A DNA stretch of 52,280 nucleotides. Origin: Corynebacterium lemuris. Its GTDB lineage: Bacteria > Actinomycetota > Actinomycetes > Mycobacteriales > Mycobacteriaceae. This document shows positions 18,759-27,385 of the stretch, piece by piece. A program made the translations under genes and the position numbers. The notes beneath the pieces were generated by a model that worked only from the letters and a program-made list of their open reading frames with translations, searched no databases and had not been told where the DNA came from. The stretch lies in assembly GCF_024919295.1 (NCBI RefSeq), contig NZ_JANWTC010000016.1, positions 1-52,280 on the forward strand, in the 5' to 3' direction. Position 1 is the first letter of the stretch. Each line of letters opens with the position of its first letter.

Positions 18759-18845
18759 AAGACTTGCGCGATACTCGGAAACTAGTTACTGTTCGCTTCT
18801 GAGAGGTAGAACACACTCACAAAACCGAAAGAGGAGGACCACAGC

Positions 18846-20375
18846 ATGGGACTGCGTGTAGCAATCATCGGAGGAGGCCCCGGAGGCCTGTTCGCCGGAC
18901 AGCTGATCAAGCAGAAGCTGCCGGACTCGCACGTCGAGATCTTCGAACGCAACCGGGAGGAGGACGTCTTCGGTTTCGGTGTCGTCTTCTCCGACGCCAC
19001 CCTCCGCTACATCAATGAGACGGATCCGGTCCTCCAGGACGCCCTGGAGGCCTACGGCGCCCACTGGGACACCATCGACGTGCTGGCCAAGGGCGAGAAG
19101 CACTCCTTCACCGGCAACGGCATGTCCGCACTGCACCGCCGTGAGCTGCTCAGCCTCATGCGTGAGCGGGCCCGTGCCGCCGGCGCGATCCTGCACTTCG
19201 AGTCGGACCGTACCGTCGCAGATCTGGCCGACTACGATGTCATCGTCGCAGCCGACGGCACCAACTCCAAGGCCCGTGAGTACGTCGGTGAGGAGGCACT
19301 GGGCCACACCCTCGAGGTCGCCAGCGCCAAGTTCATCTGGTTCGGCACCACCCACATCTTCGACGGTCTGACCTTCCTGCACCGTCAGAACGAGCACGGC
19401 AACTTCGCGGTCCACGCCTACCCCATCAGCGACAAGCTCTCCACCTTCATCGTGGAGGCCGACGAGCAGACCTGGCGCAACGCGGGCCTCGACGAGTTCG
19501 ACATGACCCAGCCGCCGGGGATCTCCGACATGAAGTCGAAGGAGTACCTGGAGAAGCTCTTCGCCGAGGAGATCCAGGGCAAGGAGATCGTGGTCAACAA
19601 CTCCCGCTGGTCCAACTTCCGCGGCCGTTCCACCCGCAGCTGGTACAAGGACAACGTCGTCTTCCTGGGCGATGCGATCCACACCGCACACTTCTCCGTC
19701 GGTTCCGGCACGAAGATGGCCATGGAGGACTCCATCGCGCTGGCCGAGGCCCTGGCGGAATCCCCGGATGACATCCAGGCAGCCTTCGCCCGCTATGAGG
19801 AACTGGCCCAGCCGCGCGTCAACAAGGTGCAGACCCAGGCACGGCCCTCGCTGTCCTGGTGGGAGTACTTCGGCCGCTACCACAACGCCTTCGACCCGCT
19901 GAAGTTCACCTTCCATTTCTTCACCCGTTCCATCACCCTGGAGAAGATCCGCAGGCGCGACCCGGAGTTCGCCGAGGCCGCCGAGAACGCCTGGCAGAGC
20001 CGCTACGGCACGGAGCCGCTGCAGACTCCCCTGGCGCTGAACGGCACCGATTTCGCCGGCCGTCTGCTCGCCTTCGACGGCTCCACCCTCAGCGCTGACG
20101 GCACCGTCCTCGACATCGCCGCCGCCGGTGGCAGGGTCATCGAGGCCCCGGCCCGCGACACCGAGGTCGCTGACCTGGTCGGCAGGATCGAGAACGCCTC
20201 CTTCATCGTCGTCCAGGGCGGCGACAGCCTGACCCGCCGTCTGGTCTCGGAGGAGTTCCGCCTCGTCCGCGACATCCCCACCGTCATCGTCGACGACACC
20301 GATGACGCCAATGCAGAAGACCACGCCCGCACCGAAATCCTGTCCGGCCGCACGGACGCCATCGCAAGGAAGTAG
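18846..20375 (+). CDS. sdgC: FAD-dependent monooxygenase, probable salicylyl-CoA 5-hydroxylase
   Basis: A 509-residue class A flavoprotein monooxygenase. The FAD motif GGGPGGLFAGQLIK lies at about 9-22, the second site is FLGDAIHTAHFSVGSG (the GD motif), and FGFGVVFSDATLRYI is characteristic of the salicylyl-CoA / anthraniloyl-CoA hydroxylase group. SdgC of Streptomyces converts salicylyl-CoA to gentisyl-CoA. Many relatives of about 770 residues carry an Old Yellow Enzyme domain; it is absent here and replaced by about 110 residues with no clear match (from GTDFAGRLLAFDG on). GAGGAGGACC precedes the ATG. It heads an operon with sdgB-like (2-nt gap) and sdgA-like genes, which is the main support for the substrate. 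Confidence 0.8.
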   Translation: MGLRVAIIGGGPGGLFAGQLIKQKLPDSHVEIFERNREEDVFGFGVVFSDATLRYINETDPVLQDALEAYGAHWDTIDVLAKGEKHSFTGNGMSALHRRELLSLMRERARAAGAILHFESDRTVADLADYDVIVAADGTNSKAREYVGEEALGHTLEVASAKFIWFGTTHIFDGLTFLHRQNEHGNFAVHAYPISDKLSTFIVEADEQTWRNAGLDEFDMTQPPGISDMKSKEYLEKLFAEEIQGKEIVVNNSRWSNFRGRSTRSWYKDNVVFLGDAIHTAHFSVGSGTKMAMEDSIALAEALAESPDDIQAAFARYEELAQPRVNKVQTQARPSLSWWEYFGRYHNAFDPLKFTFHFFTRSITLEKIRRRDPEFAEAAENAWQSRYGTEPLQTPLALNGTDFAGRLLAFDGSTLSADGTVLDIAAAGGRVIEAPARDTEVADLVGRIENASFIVVQGGDSLTRRLVSEEFRLVRDIPTVIVDDTDDANAEDHARTEILSGRTDAIARK

Positions 20376-20377
20376 AC

Positions 20378-22177
20378 ATGACCAACAACACCCAGTCCGT
20401 GACCGAGAACCTCAGGCCGCTGTTCCAGCCGCGCGGCATCGCCGTCATCGGCGCCTCGGCGAACCCCGATAAGCTCGGCAGCATCATGATGAGGTCCCTG
20501 GTGGACTTCCCCGGCCCGGTCGTCGGCATCAACCCCCGCGGTGGCGAGGGTCTGTACACCTCCGTCGCCGAGGCCGTCGCCGCCGAGGGGCCGATGGACC
20601 TGGCCATCTCCTGCGTCCCCGCGGCCCCCACCGCCCAGGCACTGCGTGAGGCCTCCGAAGCCGGCGTCGGTGCGGCCCTGGTCTGCTCCGGTGGCTTCAG
20701 CGAGGCCGGCGGCCCCGGTGACGCCATCGAGGAGGAGCTGCTCCAGGCTCTCGAGGACACCGGCATGCGCCTGCTCGGCCCGAACACCTCCGGCTTCTTC
20801 CTGCCCGGCGAGGACCTGCTGGCCTGCTTCGTACCCAGCGTGAAGGAGCTGAAGGCGGGCAACATCTCCGTCGTCTCCTCCAGCGGTGGCGTCAACCTGG
20901 CCACCTGCTACAACCTGCACCGTTCCGGCCGCGGCATCCGCCTGGGTCTGGGCATCGGCGGCGCCATCAACCTCACCGCCACCGAGGTCGTGGAGTACCT
21001 CACCGAGGATGAGCAGACCGAGGTCATCGCGCTGCACATCGAGAAGGTCGAGGACGGCCCGCGCCTGATCAACGCCATCCGCGAGGCCACCACCCGCAAG
21101 CCGGTCGTCGCACTGGTCATCGGCCGTACCGACATCAAGGAATTCGCCCGCCGCCACACCGGTTCCCTGGACACCTCCTGGCAGCTGACCCGCTCCATCC
21201 TGGAGCAGGCCGGTGCCGTGGTCGTGGACACCGAGCAGGAGCTTGCCGACGCCGCCGTCGCCCTCTCCGCGCGCCGCATCGCCCCCAAGGCCGAGCCGAA
21301 GGTCGCCTTCGTCACCGGCCAGGCCGGACCAGGCATGATCATCGCCGACCGCCTGCAGAGCGACGGCATTAAGCTGCCGGAGCTGGCGCAGGGCCCCTTC
21401 GAGAAGATCAGCTCGATGCTGCCGCCGATGACCCACATGAAGAACCCGGTGGACACCGGCCGCCCGGCACCGGGCCTGCGCGAGGTCATCGCCGCCGTTG
21501 GTGAGGACGACAACATCGACGCCATCGGTGCCTTCGCCATCGTCGAGGAGACCCTCAACCTGACCACCGAGTTCATCGAGTCCGGTGTGCAGGACGTCCC
21601 GGTCATCGCCGCCATCGACGGCACCGTGGACACCGTCGGTGCAGCCGCGGCCAAGTCCGTGGAGCAGAATGTCCCGCTGGTGCTGGGGCCGACCGCACTG
21701 GCCGTGGGCCTGCGTGCCCTGGCCGAGGATGCCCGGGCGCAGTTCCTCAAGAACCGCCCCGCCGTCACCGCCGAGGCGCTGGCCGGAATCGAGGACATCG
21801 CGGCCCTGGGACTGACCGTGGATGAGGACGCCACCGGCATCCGCCTGATCGCACAGGCCCGCCGGGATAACATCTTCGGTGTGACCGTGGCACTCGGCTT
21901 CGGTGGTGAGGGTCTCGGTGACGAGTCCGTCCGCGTGGCCCCCATCGTCGAGGGCCTGGCGGCTGAGATGCTCGGCGAGCTCCGCGGCGCGGCGCTGCTG
22001 CGCGGGGAGAACGGTCAGGTGGATGCGGCAGGCGCAGATAAGCTGCTCGCCGCTCTCGCCGCCGCGCTGGAGGCCGACGAGCAGGCGGAGACCATCTCCG
22101 TGGACCTGGTCGCCACCGCCGACGGTGCCCTCCAGGTGACGGGTCTGCGCCAGCCGGCCCTGCAGCCGGTGGGGTAG
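20378..22177 (+). CDS. sdgB: Acyl-CoA synthetase (ADP-forming type) homolog, probable aryl-AMP:CoA transferase
   Basis: A 599-residue relative of the alpha part of NDP-forming acyl-CoA synthetases. A CoA-binding Rossmann domain (about 10-140: RGIAVIGASANPDKLGS, GVGAALVCSGGFSEAG, LLGPNTSGF) is followed by two flavodoxin-like ligase domains (VSSSGGVNLA; the histidine motif RRHTGSL near residue 265; VAFVTGQAGPG). The ATP-grasp domain of complete enzymes is missing. That fits the SdgB role in Streptomyces salicylate degradation, moving the acyl group from salicylyl-AMP to CoA, so ATP is not needed here. AAGGAAG precedes the ATG, 2 nt after the sdgC-like stop. Confidence 0.75.
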   Translation: MTNNTQSVTENLRPLFQPRGIAVIGASANPDKLGSIMMRSLVDFPGPVVGINPRGGEGLYTSVAEAVAAEGPMDLAISCVPAAPTAQALREASEAGVGAALVCSGGFSEAGGPGDAIEEELLQALEDTGMRLLGPNTSGFFLPGEDLLACFVPSVKELKAGNISVVSSSGGVNLATCYNLHRSGRGIRLGLGIGGAINLTATEVVEYLTEDEQTEVIALHIEKVEDGPRLINAIREATTRKPVVALVIGRTDIKEFARRHTGSLDTSWQLTRSILEQAGAVVVDTEQELADAAVALSARRIAPKAEPKVAFVTGQAGPGMIIADRLQSDGIKLPELAQGPFEKISSMLPPMTHMKNPVDTGRPAPGLREVIAAVGEDDNIDAIGAFAIVEETLNLTTEFIESGVQDVPVIAAIDGTVDTVGAAAAKSVEQNVPLVLGPTALAVGLRALAEDARAQFLKNRPAVTAEALAGIEDIAALGLTVDEDATGIRLIAQARRDNIFGVTVALGFGGEGLGDESVRVAPIVEGLAAEMLGELRGAALLRGENGQVDAAGADKLLAALAAALEADEQAETISVDLVATADGALQVTGLRQPALQPVG

Positions 22178-22228
22178 AAAAGACAGAACAACAAACGCGG
22201 GTGAGCCGCGGGAAGGTGGGAGACACAG

Positions 22229-23881
22229 ATGACGGGCATGGTTCCGTGGCCGGAGGAACTGGTCGAGTGCTACCGCTCGGAAGGACTGTGGCAGGACCGC
22301 AACCTGTTCCAGTACATCGAGGACACCGCCCGCAGCTCACCTGAGAAAACCGCCCTGGTCGACACCGGAGACGGCTCCCGGCTGAGTTACCGCGAGGTCA
22401 TCGACCGCGCCAACGCCGCCGCCTGGCGGATGCGGGAACTCGGCTTCCGGCAGCAGGACCGGGTGGTCATCGTCCTGCCCAACTCCTGGCAGCTGGTGGT
22501 CCTGTTGCTGGCCTGCTTCCGCACCGGGGTCATCCCCGTCATGGCGCTGGCCGGCCACCGCCGCTACGAACTCACCCACATCAGCAGCCGCTCGCAGGCC
22601 CGGGCCCTGTTCACCATGGACACCTGGCGTGACTTCGACTTCCGCCCCCTGGCGCAGGAGCTGCAGCAGGAGGTCGACTTGCTGGAGTGGAGCTTCATCG
22701 CCCGCGACCACGGCCCCCACGCCCGTTCCCTGGACGCACTGCTCGCTCCCCTCGAGCTCAGCCCCGCGCAGACCGCGGAGCTCGACGGGCTCAGCATCGA
22801 CCCGCTCCTGCCCGCACTCTTCCAGCTCTCCGGCGGCACCACCGGCCTGCCGAAGCTGATCACCCGCACCCACAACGACTACGCCTACAACATTAAGGTG
22901 TGCTCCGAGGTCGCCGGACTGACCGCGGATGATGTCCAGCTCGCCGCGCTGCCGCTGACCCACAACTTCGGTCTGGCCTGCCCCGGCGTCCTCGGTGCGC
23001 TCACCGCCGGCGCCACCTCCGTGCTCGCCCCCTCACCGAACCCGGTCAAGGTTTTCGAGGCCATGGCGCAGGAACAGGTCACCACCGCCGTCGTGGTCCC
23101 CGCCGTAGCCCAGCGGTGGATCGCCCATGAGGCGGAACACCGTACCGGCAAGACCTCATCCCTCAAGGTGCTGCAGGTCGGCGGTTCGCGCATGCCGGAC
23201 GAGCTCGCTCCCCGCGTCCCGGCGGTACTGGGCGCCACCCTGCAGCAGGTCTATGGCATGGCGGAGGGCCTGATCAACATGACCCGGCTCGATGACCCGG
23301 AGGAGATCATCACCACCACGCAGGGCCGACCTGTCAGTCCTCACGACGAGGTACGCATCGTCGACAACGAAGGCAAGGACCTGCCCGACGGGGAGAGCGG
23401 CCTGCTGCTCACCCGCGGCCCCTACACCCCACGCGGCTACTTCAACGCCCCCGAGGCCAACGAGAAATCCTTCATGGACGGCTGGTACTGCCCCGGTGAC
23501 GTGGTGGTCCGCCGCCCCGACGGCAACCTCGTGGTCCAGGGGCGCGACAAGGACATCATCAACCGCGGCGGGGAGAAGATCTCCGCGGAGGAGGTCGAAT
23601 CCCTCCTCTACCAGCTCGACGGGATTGAACAGCTGGCTGTGGTGGCCATGCCGGACGAGGTCTACGGGGAGAAGGTCTGCCTCTACGCCGTGGTCACAGA
23701 GGGAGCAACGCTGACGCTGGACCGGGCGTGCGAGCACCTGCGGGAGGTGGGCATCGCCACGCACAACCACCCCGAGCGCCTCGAAGTCGTCGACCGGCTG
23801 CCCATGACCAAGATCCGGAAGATCGACAAGAAGGCCCTCCGTGAGGACATCGCCGCGAAACTGGCCGCCGAACAGCAATGA
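22229..23881 (+). CDS. sdgA: Aryl-acid AMP ligase, probable salicylyl-AMP ligase
   Basis: A 550-residue adenylating enzyme of the EntE/DhbE/YbtE group, which activates 2-hydroxybenzoate-like acids with ATP. Visible motifs are LSGGTTGLPKLITRTHNDY (P-loop A3), VYGMAEGLINMTRLDD (A5), CPGDVVVRRPDGNLVVQGRD (A7-A8), NRGGEKISAEEVE, and the C-terminal lysine segment TKIRKIDKK (A10). No carrier-protein partner is near, so the acyl-AMP is probably passed to CoA by the SdgB-like protein rather than used for a siderophore. GGGAG lies 6 nt before the ATG, 51 nt after the previous gene. A paralog of similar length lies at 24651-26318. Confidence 0.82.
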   Translation: MTGMVPWPEELVECYRSEGLWQDRNLFQYIEDTARSSPEKTALVDTGDGSRLSYREVIDRANAAAWRMRELGFRQQDRVVIVLPNSWQLVVLLLACFRTGVIPVMALAGHRRYELTHISSRSQARALFTMDTWRDFDFRPLAQELQQEVDLLEWSFIARDHGPHARSLDALLAPLELSPAQTAELDGLSIDPLLPALFQLSGGTTGLPKLITRTHNDYAYNIKVCSEVAGLTADDVQLAALPLTHNFGLACPGVLGALTAGATSVLAPSPNPVKVFEAMAQEQVTTAVVVPAVAQRWIAHEAEHRTGKTSSLKVLQVGGSRMPDELAPRVPAVLGATLQQVYGMAEGLINMTRLDDPEEIITTTQGRPVSPHDEVRIVDNEGKDLPDGESGLLLTRGPYTPRGYFNAPEANEKSFMDGWYCPGDVVVRRPDGNLVVQGRDKDIINRGGEKISAEEVESLLYQLDGIEQLAVVAMPDEVYGEKVCLYAVVTEGATLTLDRACEHLREVGIATHNHPERLEVVDRLPMTKIRKIDKKALREDIAAKLAAEQQ

Positions 23882-23947
23882 CTGACAGCGCCGCCGCGGC
23901 CCCGAGCGACGTTTCCTCCCGCAGGCAGGACCGGTATCGTGGGCAGG

Positions 23948-24646
23948 GTGAACTCCAGCATGAACCGACCCGTACCCCCGCGCGATGAGGACCGCGAACA
24001 GCTCCACGCCGACCTGACCCGTCTGGTCGGGGCTGGGCGTCTCCAGTTCGAGGAGTTCGACCAGTTGACGGAAGTGGTGTGGTCCACCCACGACAAGTCC
24101 GTCCTGGACCGCATCCGCGCGCAGTACCTGACGTACCATCCGCCGCAGCCGCCGCAGGCGCACCAGAACCTGCCGCAGCACTATCCCGGACAGGTCCCGG
24201 GACTGACACCGCAGCCGCCGCAGCCCATGCCGATGGCCCAGCCCGGTGCGCAGCACCGCCCCATCCCGGCACACAATCAGCCGGTGGTGTCCACGATGGG
24301 TGAGGTCAAGCGCACCGGCGTATGGACGGTGCCGGAGTACTCCAGCTTCAAACTCAACGGCGCGACCCTCAAGCTGGACCTGCGCCAGGCGCAGGCCCAG
24401 GCGCCCGTGTGCACCTTCGACATCCAGGCGACGATCGCCACCATCGAGATCATCGTCCCGCCGGGGGTCTACGTGGAGAACCGGCTCAGCGACACCTGGT
24501 CGAGCATGACCATCGACACCAGCCAGCCCCACCCCAACGCTCCACGCGTGGTACTCACCGGCTCGATCCGGGGCAGCAGCCTGAAGGTGATCACCAAAGC
24601 CGTGCCGGACCCGAACAGCATGTGGAACAAACTGTTCGGGGGGTGA
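23948..24646 (+). CDS. DUF1707 domain protein with LiaF-like C-terminal part
   Basis: A 232-residue protein with two parts. Residues about 10-60 form a DUF1707 (SHOCT-like) domain: DREQLHADLTRLVGAGRLQFEEFDQLTEVV. A proline/glutamine-rich linker (about 65-115) leads to a beta-rich C-terminal domain (VVSTMGEVKRTGVWTVP to the end) resembling the LiaF / YvqF-type cell-wall stress domain. No membrane helix is seen, so it is likely cytoplasmic. TATCGT at 23935-23940 ends 7 nt before the GTG at 23948, which suggests a leaderless start; ATG 23960 is an alternative. It is convergent with the next gene, 4 nt apart, with no hairpin between. No link to aromatics is evident. Confidence 0.75.
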   Translation: MNSSMNRPVPPRDEDREQLHADLTRLVGAGRLQFEEFDQLTEVVWSTHDKSVLDRIRAQYLTYHPPQPPQAHQNLPQHYPGQVPGLTPQPPQPMPMAQPGAQHRPIPAHNQPVVSTMGEVKRTGVWTVPEYSSFKLNGATLKLDLRQAQAQAPVCTFDIQATIATIEIIVPPGVYVENRLSDTWSSMTIDTSQPHPNAPRVVLTGSIRGSSLKVITKAVPDPNSMWNKLFGG

Positions 24647-24650
24647 TCCA

Positions 24651-26318
24651 CTACTGCTCGGCCTCCAGTCGGGCGGCAATGTCGTTTCTCAGTTCCTTCT
24701 TGTCCACCTTTCCGATCTTCGTCATGGGGAGACCATCGGAAAGGACAAGCCTCTCGGGGAGTTTGAAGCCGGCGACACCGATGTTCAGAAGATGCTCGCG
24801 GACCTCCTCCAGCGTCAGTGTCTGCCCCTCCCCCACCACGGCATAGAGACAGATCCGTTCTCCATAGTCCGTATCAGGCATGGCAACGACCGCCGCAAGC
24901 TTCACCTGCGACAGCTGGTAGACCAGTGACTCGATCTCCTCTGCCGAGATCTTCTCCCCGCCACGGTTGATGATGTCCTTGTTGCGGCCGTGGACGATGA
25001 GGTTGCCGCCCGGCCCCAGTTCCACCACATCACCGGGGTGGTACCACCCGCCCGGTTGGAAGGACTTCTCGTTCGCCTCCGGCGACGCGTAATAGCCCTG
25101 CGGCGTATAAGGACCGCGGGTGAGGATTTCCCCTCGCTGCCCCACCGCCACGTCCTGGAAACTCTCGTCCACGATCCGGATCTCGTCGTATTCCGACACC
25201 GGTCGCCCCTGCGTGGTGGTGATGATCTCTGCCGGGTCGTCGAGCCGGGTCATGTTGATCAGGCCCTCCGCCATCCCGAAAACCTGCTGCAGCGTGCAAC
25301 CGAGCACAGGTCCGACTCTGGCAGAAAGGGTGTCAGGCATGCGGGACCCACCGACCTGCAGCACCTCAAGGGAGGACAGCAGACCGGTGGCATTGTCTTC
25401 CTCGTACTCGATCCAGCGTTGTGCGACTGCCGGAACTGCTGCGGTGATGGTGACCTTCTCGGCGTCGATCACCGGGAAAGCCTTCTCCGGGGCCGGGCTG
25501 CCCAGTGTGACGGCCCGGGCTCCGACAAACAGCGCTCCGAGTATTCCGGGGCAGCCGAGCGGGAAATTATGGGCCACCGGCATGGTGGCCAGATACACGG
25601 ACTCCTCACTGAGCCCCGCGACCTCCGCACACGCTTTGATGTTGTAGACGTAGTCGTTGTGCGTCCGGGTGATGATCTTCGGTACCCCGGTGGTCCCACC
25701 GGAGAGCAGGAACAGTGCCGGATCCGTTCCCCCAGTTTCACGCTCATCGAGCTGTGCCACCTCGTCCAGGCTGGCCTTCTCATGGAGCAGCAGATCATCG
25801 AGGCTGATGTTCGGGGCATGGGCGTCACCGGCGATGAAGGCCCACTCCAGGCCCGGCACAGATTCCTTCAGTTCCCCGGCCAGCTCCTGATAATCGAATC
25901 CCCTGCTCTCATCAGCGCAGAAGATCGCCCGGGCCTCCGCTTTCTCCCCGATGGCGGAGAGCTCATGATGCCGGTGCGCTGGCAAGGCCATCACCGGGAT
26001 GATCCCGGCGCGGAGGCATCCCAGTAGCACCAGCACGAAACGCCAGCCGTTGGGCAGCGCCAGAATGACCCGGTCGTCAGGAACCAGACCGAGCCGCAGG
26101 AAACCAGCCGCCGCGTGATCGGCATGCTCGACGAGTTCCCGGTAGGTGAAACGGACGTTGTTGGAAGCGTCGCAGTAGGCCTCTTTGTCCGGCACCCGCC
26201 CCGCAGCCTCCCGGATGAAGGACTGGATCGTCTGCTCTTCCCATACCCCGACCTGAAGATAATGCTCTTCCACCGCCTCCGGCCAGCGGGTGATACCTCG
26301 GCGTGAATGGGTGCTCAT
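24651..26318 (-). CDS. Second aryl-acid AMP ligase (EntE-like)
   Basis: A 555-residue adenylating enzyme closely similar along its length to the sdgA-like gene: LSGGTTGVPKIITRTHNDYV, VFGMAEGLINMTRLDDP, HPGDVVELGPGGNLIVHGR, NRGGEKISAEEIE and MTKIGKVDKKELR. It activates a benzoate-type acid as acyl-AMP. GGAGGAG upstream supports the ATG at 26318. It follows a second PaaX-type regulator on the same strand. No second SdgB is present, so either it shares the first one or it supplies a different acid, for example the product of the nearby aldehyde dehydrogenase. The substrate is unknown; divergence in the central substrate-binding half suggests it is not simply redundant. Confidence 0.82.
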   Translation of the reverse strand: MSTHSRRGITRWPEAVEEHYLQVGVWEEQTIQSFIREAAGRVPDKEAYCDASNNVRFTYRELVEHADHAAAGFLRLGLVPDDRVILALPNGWRFVLVLLGCLRAGIIPVMALPAHRHHELSAIGEKAEARAIFCADESRGFDYQELAGELKESVPGLEWAFIAGDAHAPNISLDDLLLHEKASLDEVAQLDERETGGTDPALFLLSGGTTGVPKIITRTHNDYVYNIKACAEVAGLSEESVYLATMPVAHNFPLGCPGILGALFVGARAVTLGSPAPEKAFPVIDAEKVTITAAVPAVAQRWIEYEEDNATGLLSSLEVLQVGGSRMPDTLSARVGPVLGCTLQQVFGMAEGLINMTRLDDPAEIITTTQGRPVSEYDEIRIVDESFQDVAVGQRGEILTRGPYTPQGYYASPEANEKSFQPGGWYHPGDVVELGPGGNLIVHGRNKDIINRGGEKISAEEIESLVYQLSQVKLAAVVAMPDTDYGERICLYAVVGEGQTLTLEEVREHLLNIGVAGFKLPERLVLSDGLPMTKIGKVDKKELRNDIAARLEAEQ

Positions 26319-26436
26319 GACGTCTCCTCCAGGATCCATGCGGAAATGTTGTCTCGATCACAGCCTCAAGAACGATCAAACCATCTTCTGTCCCCGGAGG
26401 GAGGCTGCCCGCCTGTTCTCTCTCCCGCTGTCCCCG

Positions 26437-27261
26437 CTACATCCCCTCCCCCTCCGGGAACACCAGATCGGAGACCCGCACAGTCGCCAGGTCAGAAAGC
26501 CGCTGGTGGATGTCCACGAAGACCCGGAAGGCCTCGGCTCCCGCATATCCCGCCGGGCAGAGGGCACGGGGCAGGAGAGGATCGCTGAACAGATGCCCGC
26601 GGTACTCATGGACGAGCAGCACCCGGGCCCGTAACGCCTCATCTCCCGACACCTCTGTCAGATCGCGGCGGGACCAGAGCTCCCACGCCTCCACGAACCG
26701 CCCGTAGCCTTCATGCAGATCGGTGAGATCCCAGCATCGCTCGGCCAGCTCCCGGTCACGGTCCAGATCGCCGGTCCAGAACGTGAAGACATCCGCCTTC
26801 CAGCCACGCCGGGAACACGAACGGATTATCTCCTCCCGCCCTTCCCGCGGGGAGATCCACGTCGTCTCATGGAGCTGCGCGAAACCGCGCCAGGAGAGCA
26901 TCCTCTGGAACTTCTGACGCTCCTCCTTGCCGGTCGGTGGCGTGGTCATCTGGAGCATGGTCCAGCGCCCGCCCCACGGAGCGATAGCCGGCTCGAAGAT
27001 CCGCGACCGCCCCTCATCCAGGGTGTTCATCATCTTCCCACTGGCCAGGTAGGCGATCTCCCGGCCGTAGCGCCGAGTCTCGAACCACCCCTCACGTTTC
27101 ATGCGGGACAGGGTGACCCGGGCCGTCGCAGGCTCGATATCGAACACTCCGAGCAACTCAGTCAGCACGGCGAGCCGTGCCTCTCCCCCGAGGTAACGGA
27201 GGTAGTCACCATAGAGATCCATCACCAGTTCCCGGGTGCGCATGGCCTCGCCGATACTCAT
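26437..27261 (-). CDS. PaaX family transcriptional regulator (second copy)
   Basis: A 274-residue PaaX-type regulator, recognisably a paralog of the copy at 17948: RELVMDLYGDYLRYLGGEARL, TARVTLSRMKREGWFETRR, RWTMLQMTTPP and FSDPLLPRALCPAGY. AAGGAG 8 nt upstream favours the ATG at 27261 over one 6 nt earlier. It lies 118 nt upstream of the second AMP ligase on the same strand. The two regulators differ in the ligand-binding part, so they likely answer to different aryl-CoA or aryl compounds. The upstream gap holds TATGCT as a possible -10. Confidence 0.85.
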   Translation of the reverse strand: MSIGEAMRTRELVMDLYGDYLRYLGGEARLAVLTELLGVFDIEPATARVTLSRMKREGWFETRRYGREIAYLASGKMMNTLDEGRSRIFEPAIAPWGGRWTMLQMTTPPTGKEERQKFQRMLSWRGFAQLHETTWISPREGREEIIRSCSRRGWKADVFTFWTGDLDRDRELAERCWDLTDLHEGYGRFVEAWELWSRRDLTEVSGDEALRARVLLVHEYRGHLFSDPLLPRALCPAGYAGAEAFRVFVDIHQRLSDLATVRVSDLVFPEGEGM

Positions 27262-27327
27262 CCCCATCTCTCCTTCACGTCAGCTGTCAAGCATATGCAG
27301 CGATCACCCGCCACCCCGAAGATGCCA

Positions 27328-27366
27328 CTGCCCGGTGACCCCAACTGTGTGGGGCGCACCGGGCAG
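27328..27366 (-). terminator. Terminator of the aldehyde dehydrogenase gene
   Basis: A perfect 10-bp stem (27328-27337 with 27357-27366) encloses a second CCCC/GGGG stem. It lies 19 nt past the aldehyde dehydrogenase stop. Confidence 0.65.
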
Positions 27367-27385
27367 CAGGATCAGCGTCAGCAGC

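Noticed and set aside
22229..26318. Siderophore (catecholate) biosynthesis because of two EntE-like ligases
   Set aside because: No isochorismate synthase, aryl carrier protein or NRPS is near; the setting of hydroxylase, CoA ligase homolog and PaaX regulators points to catabolism.
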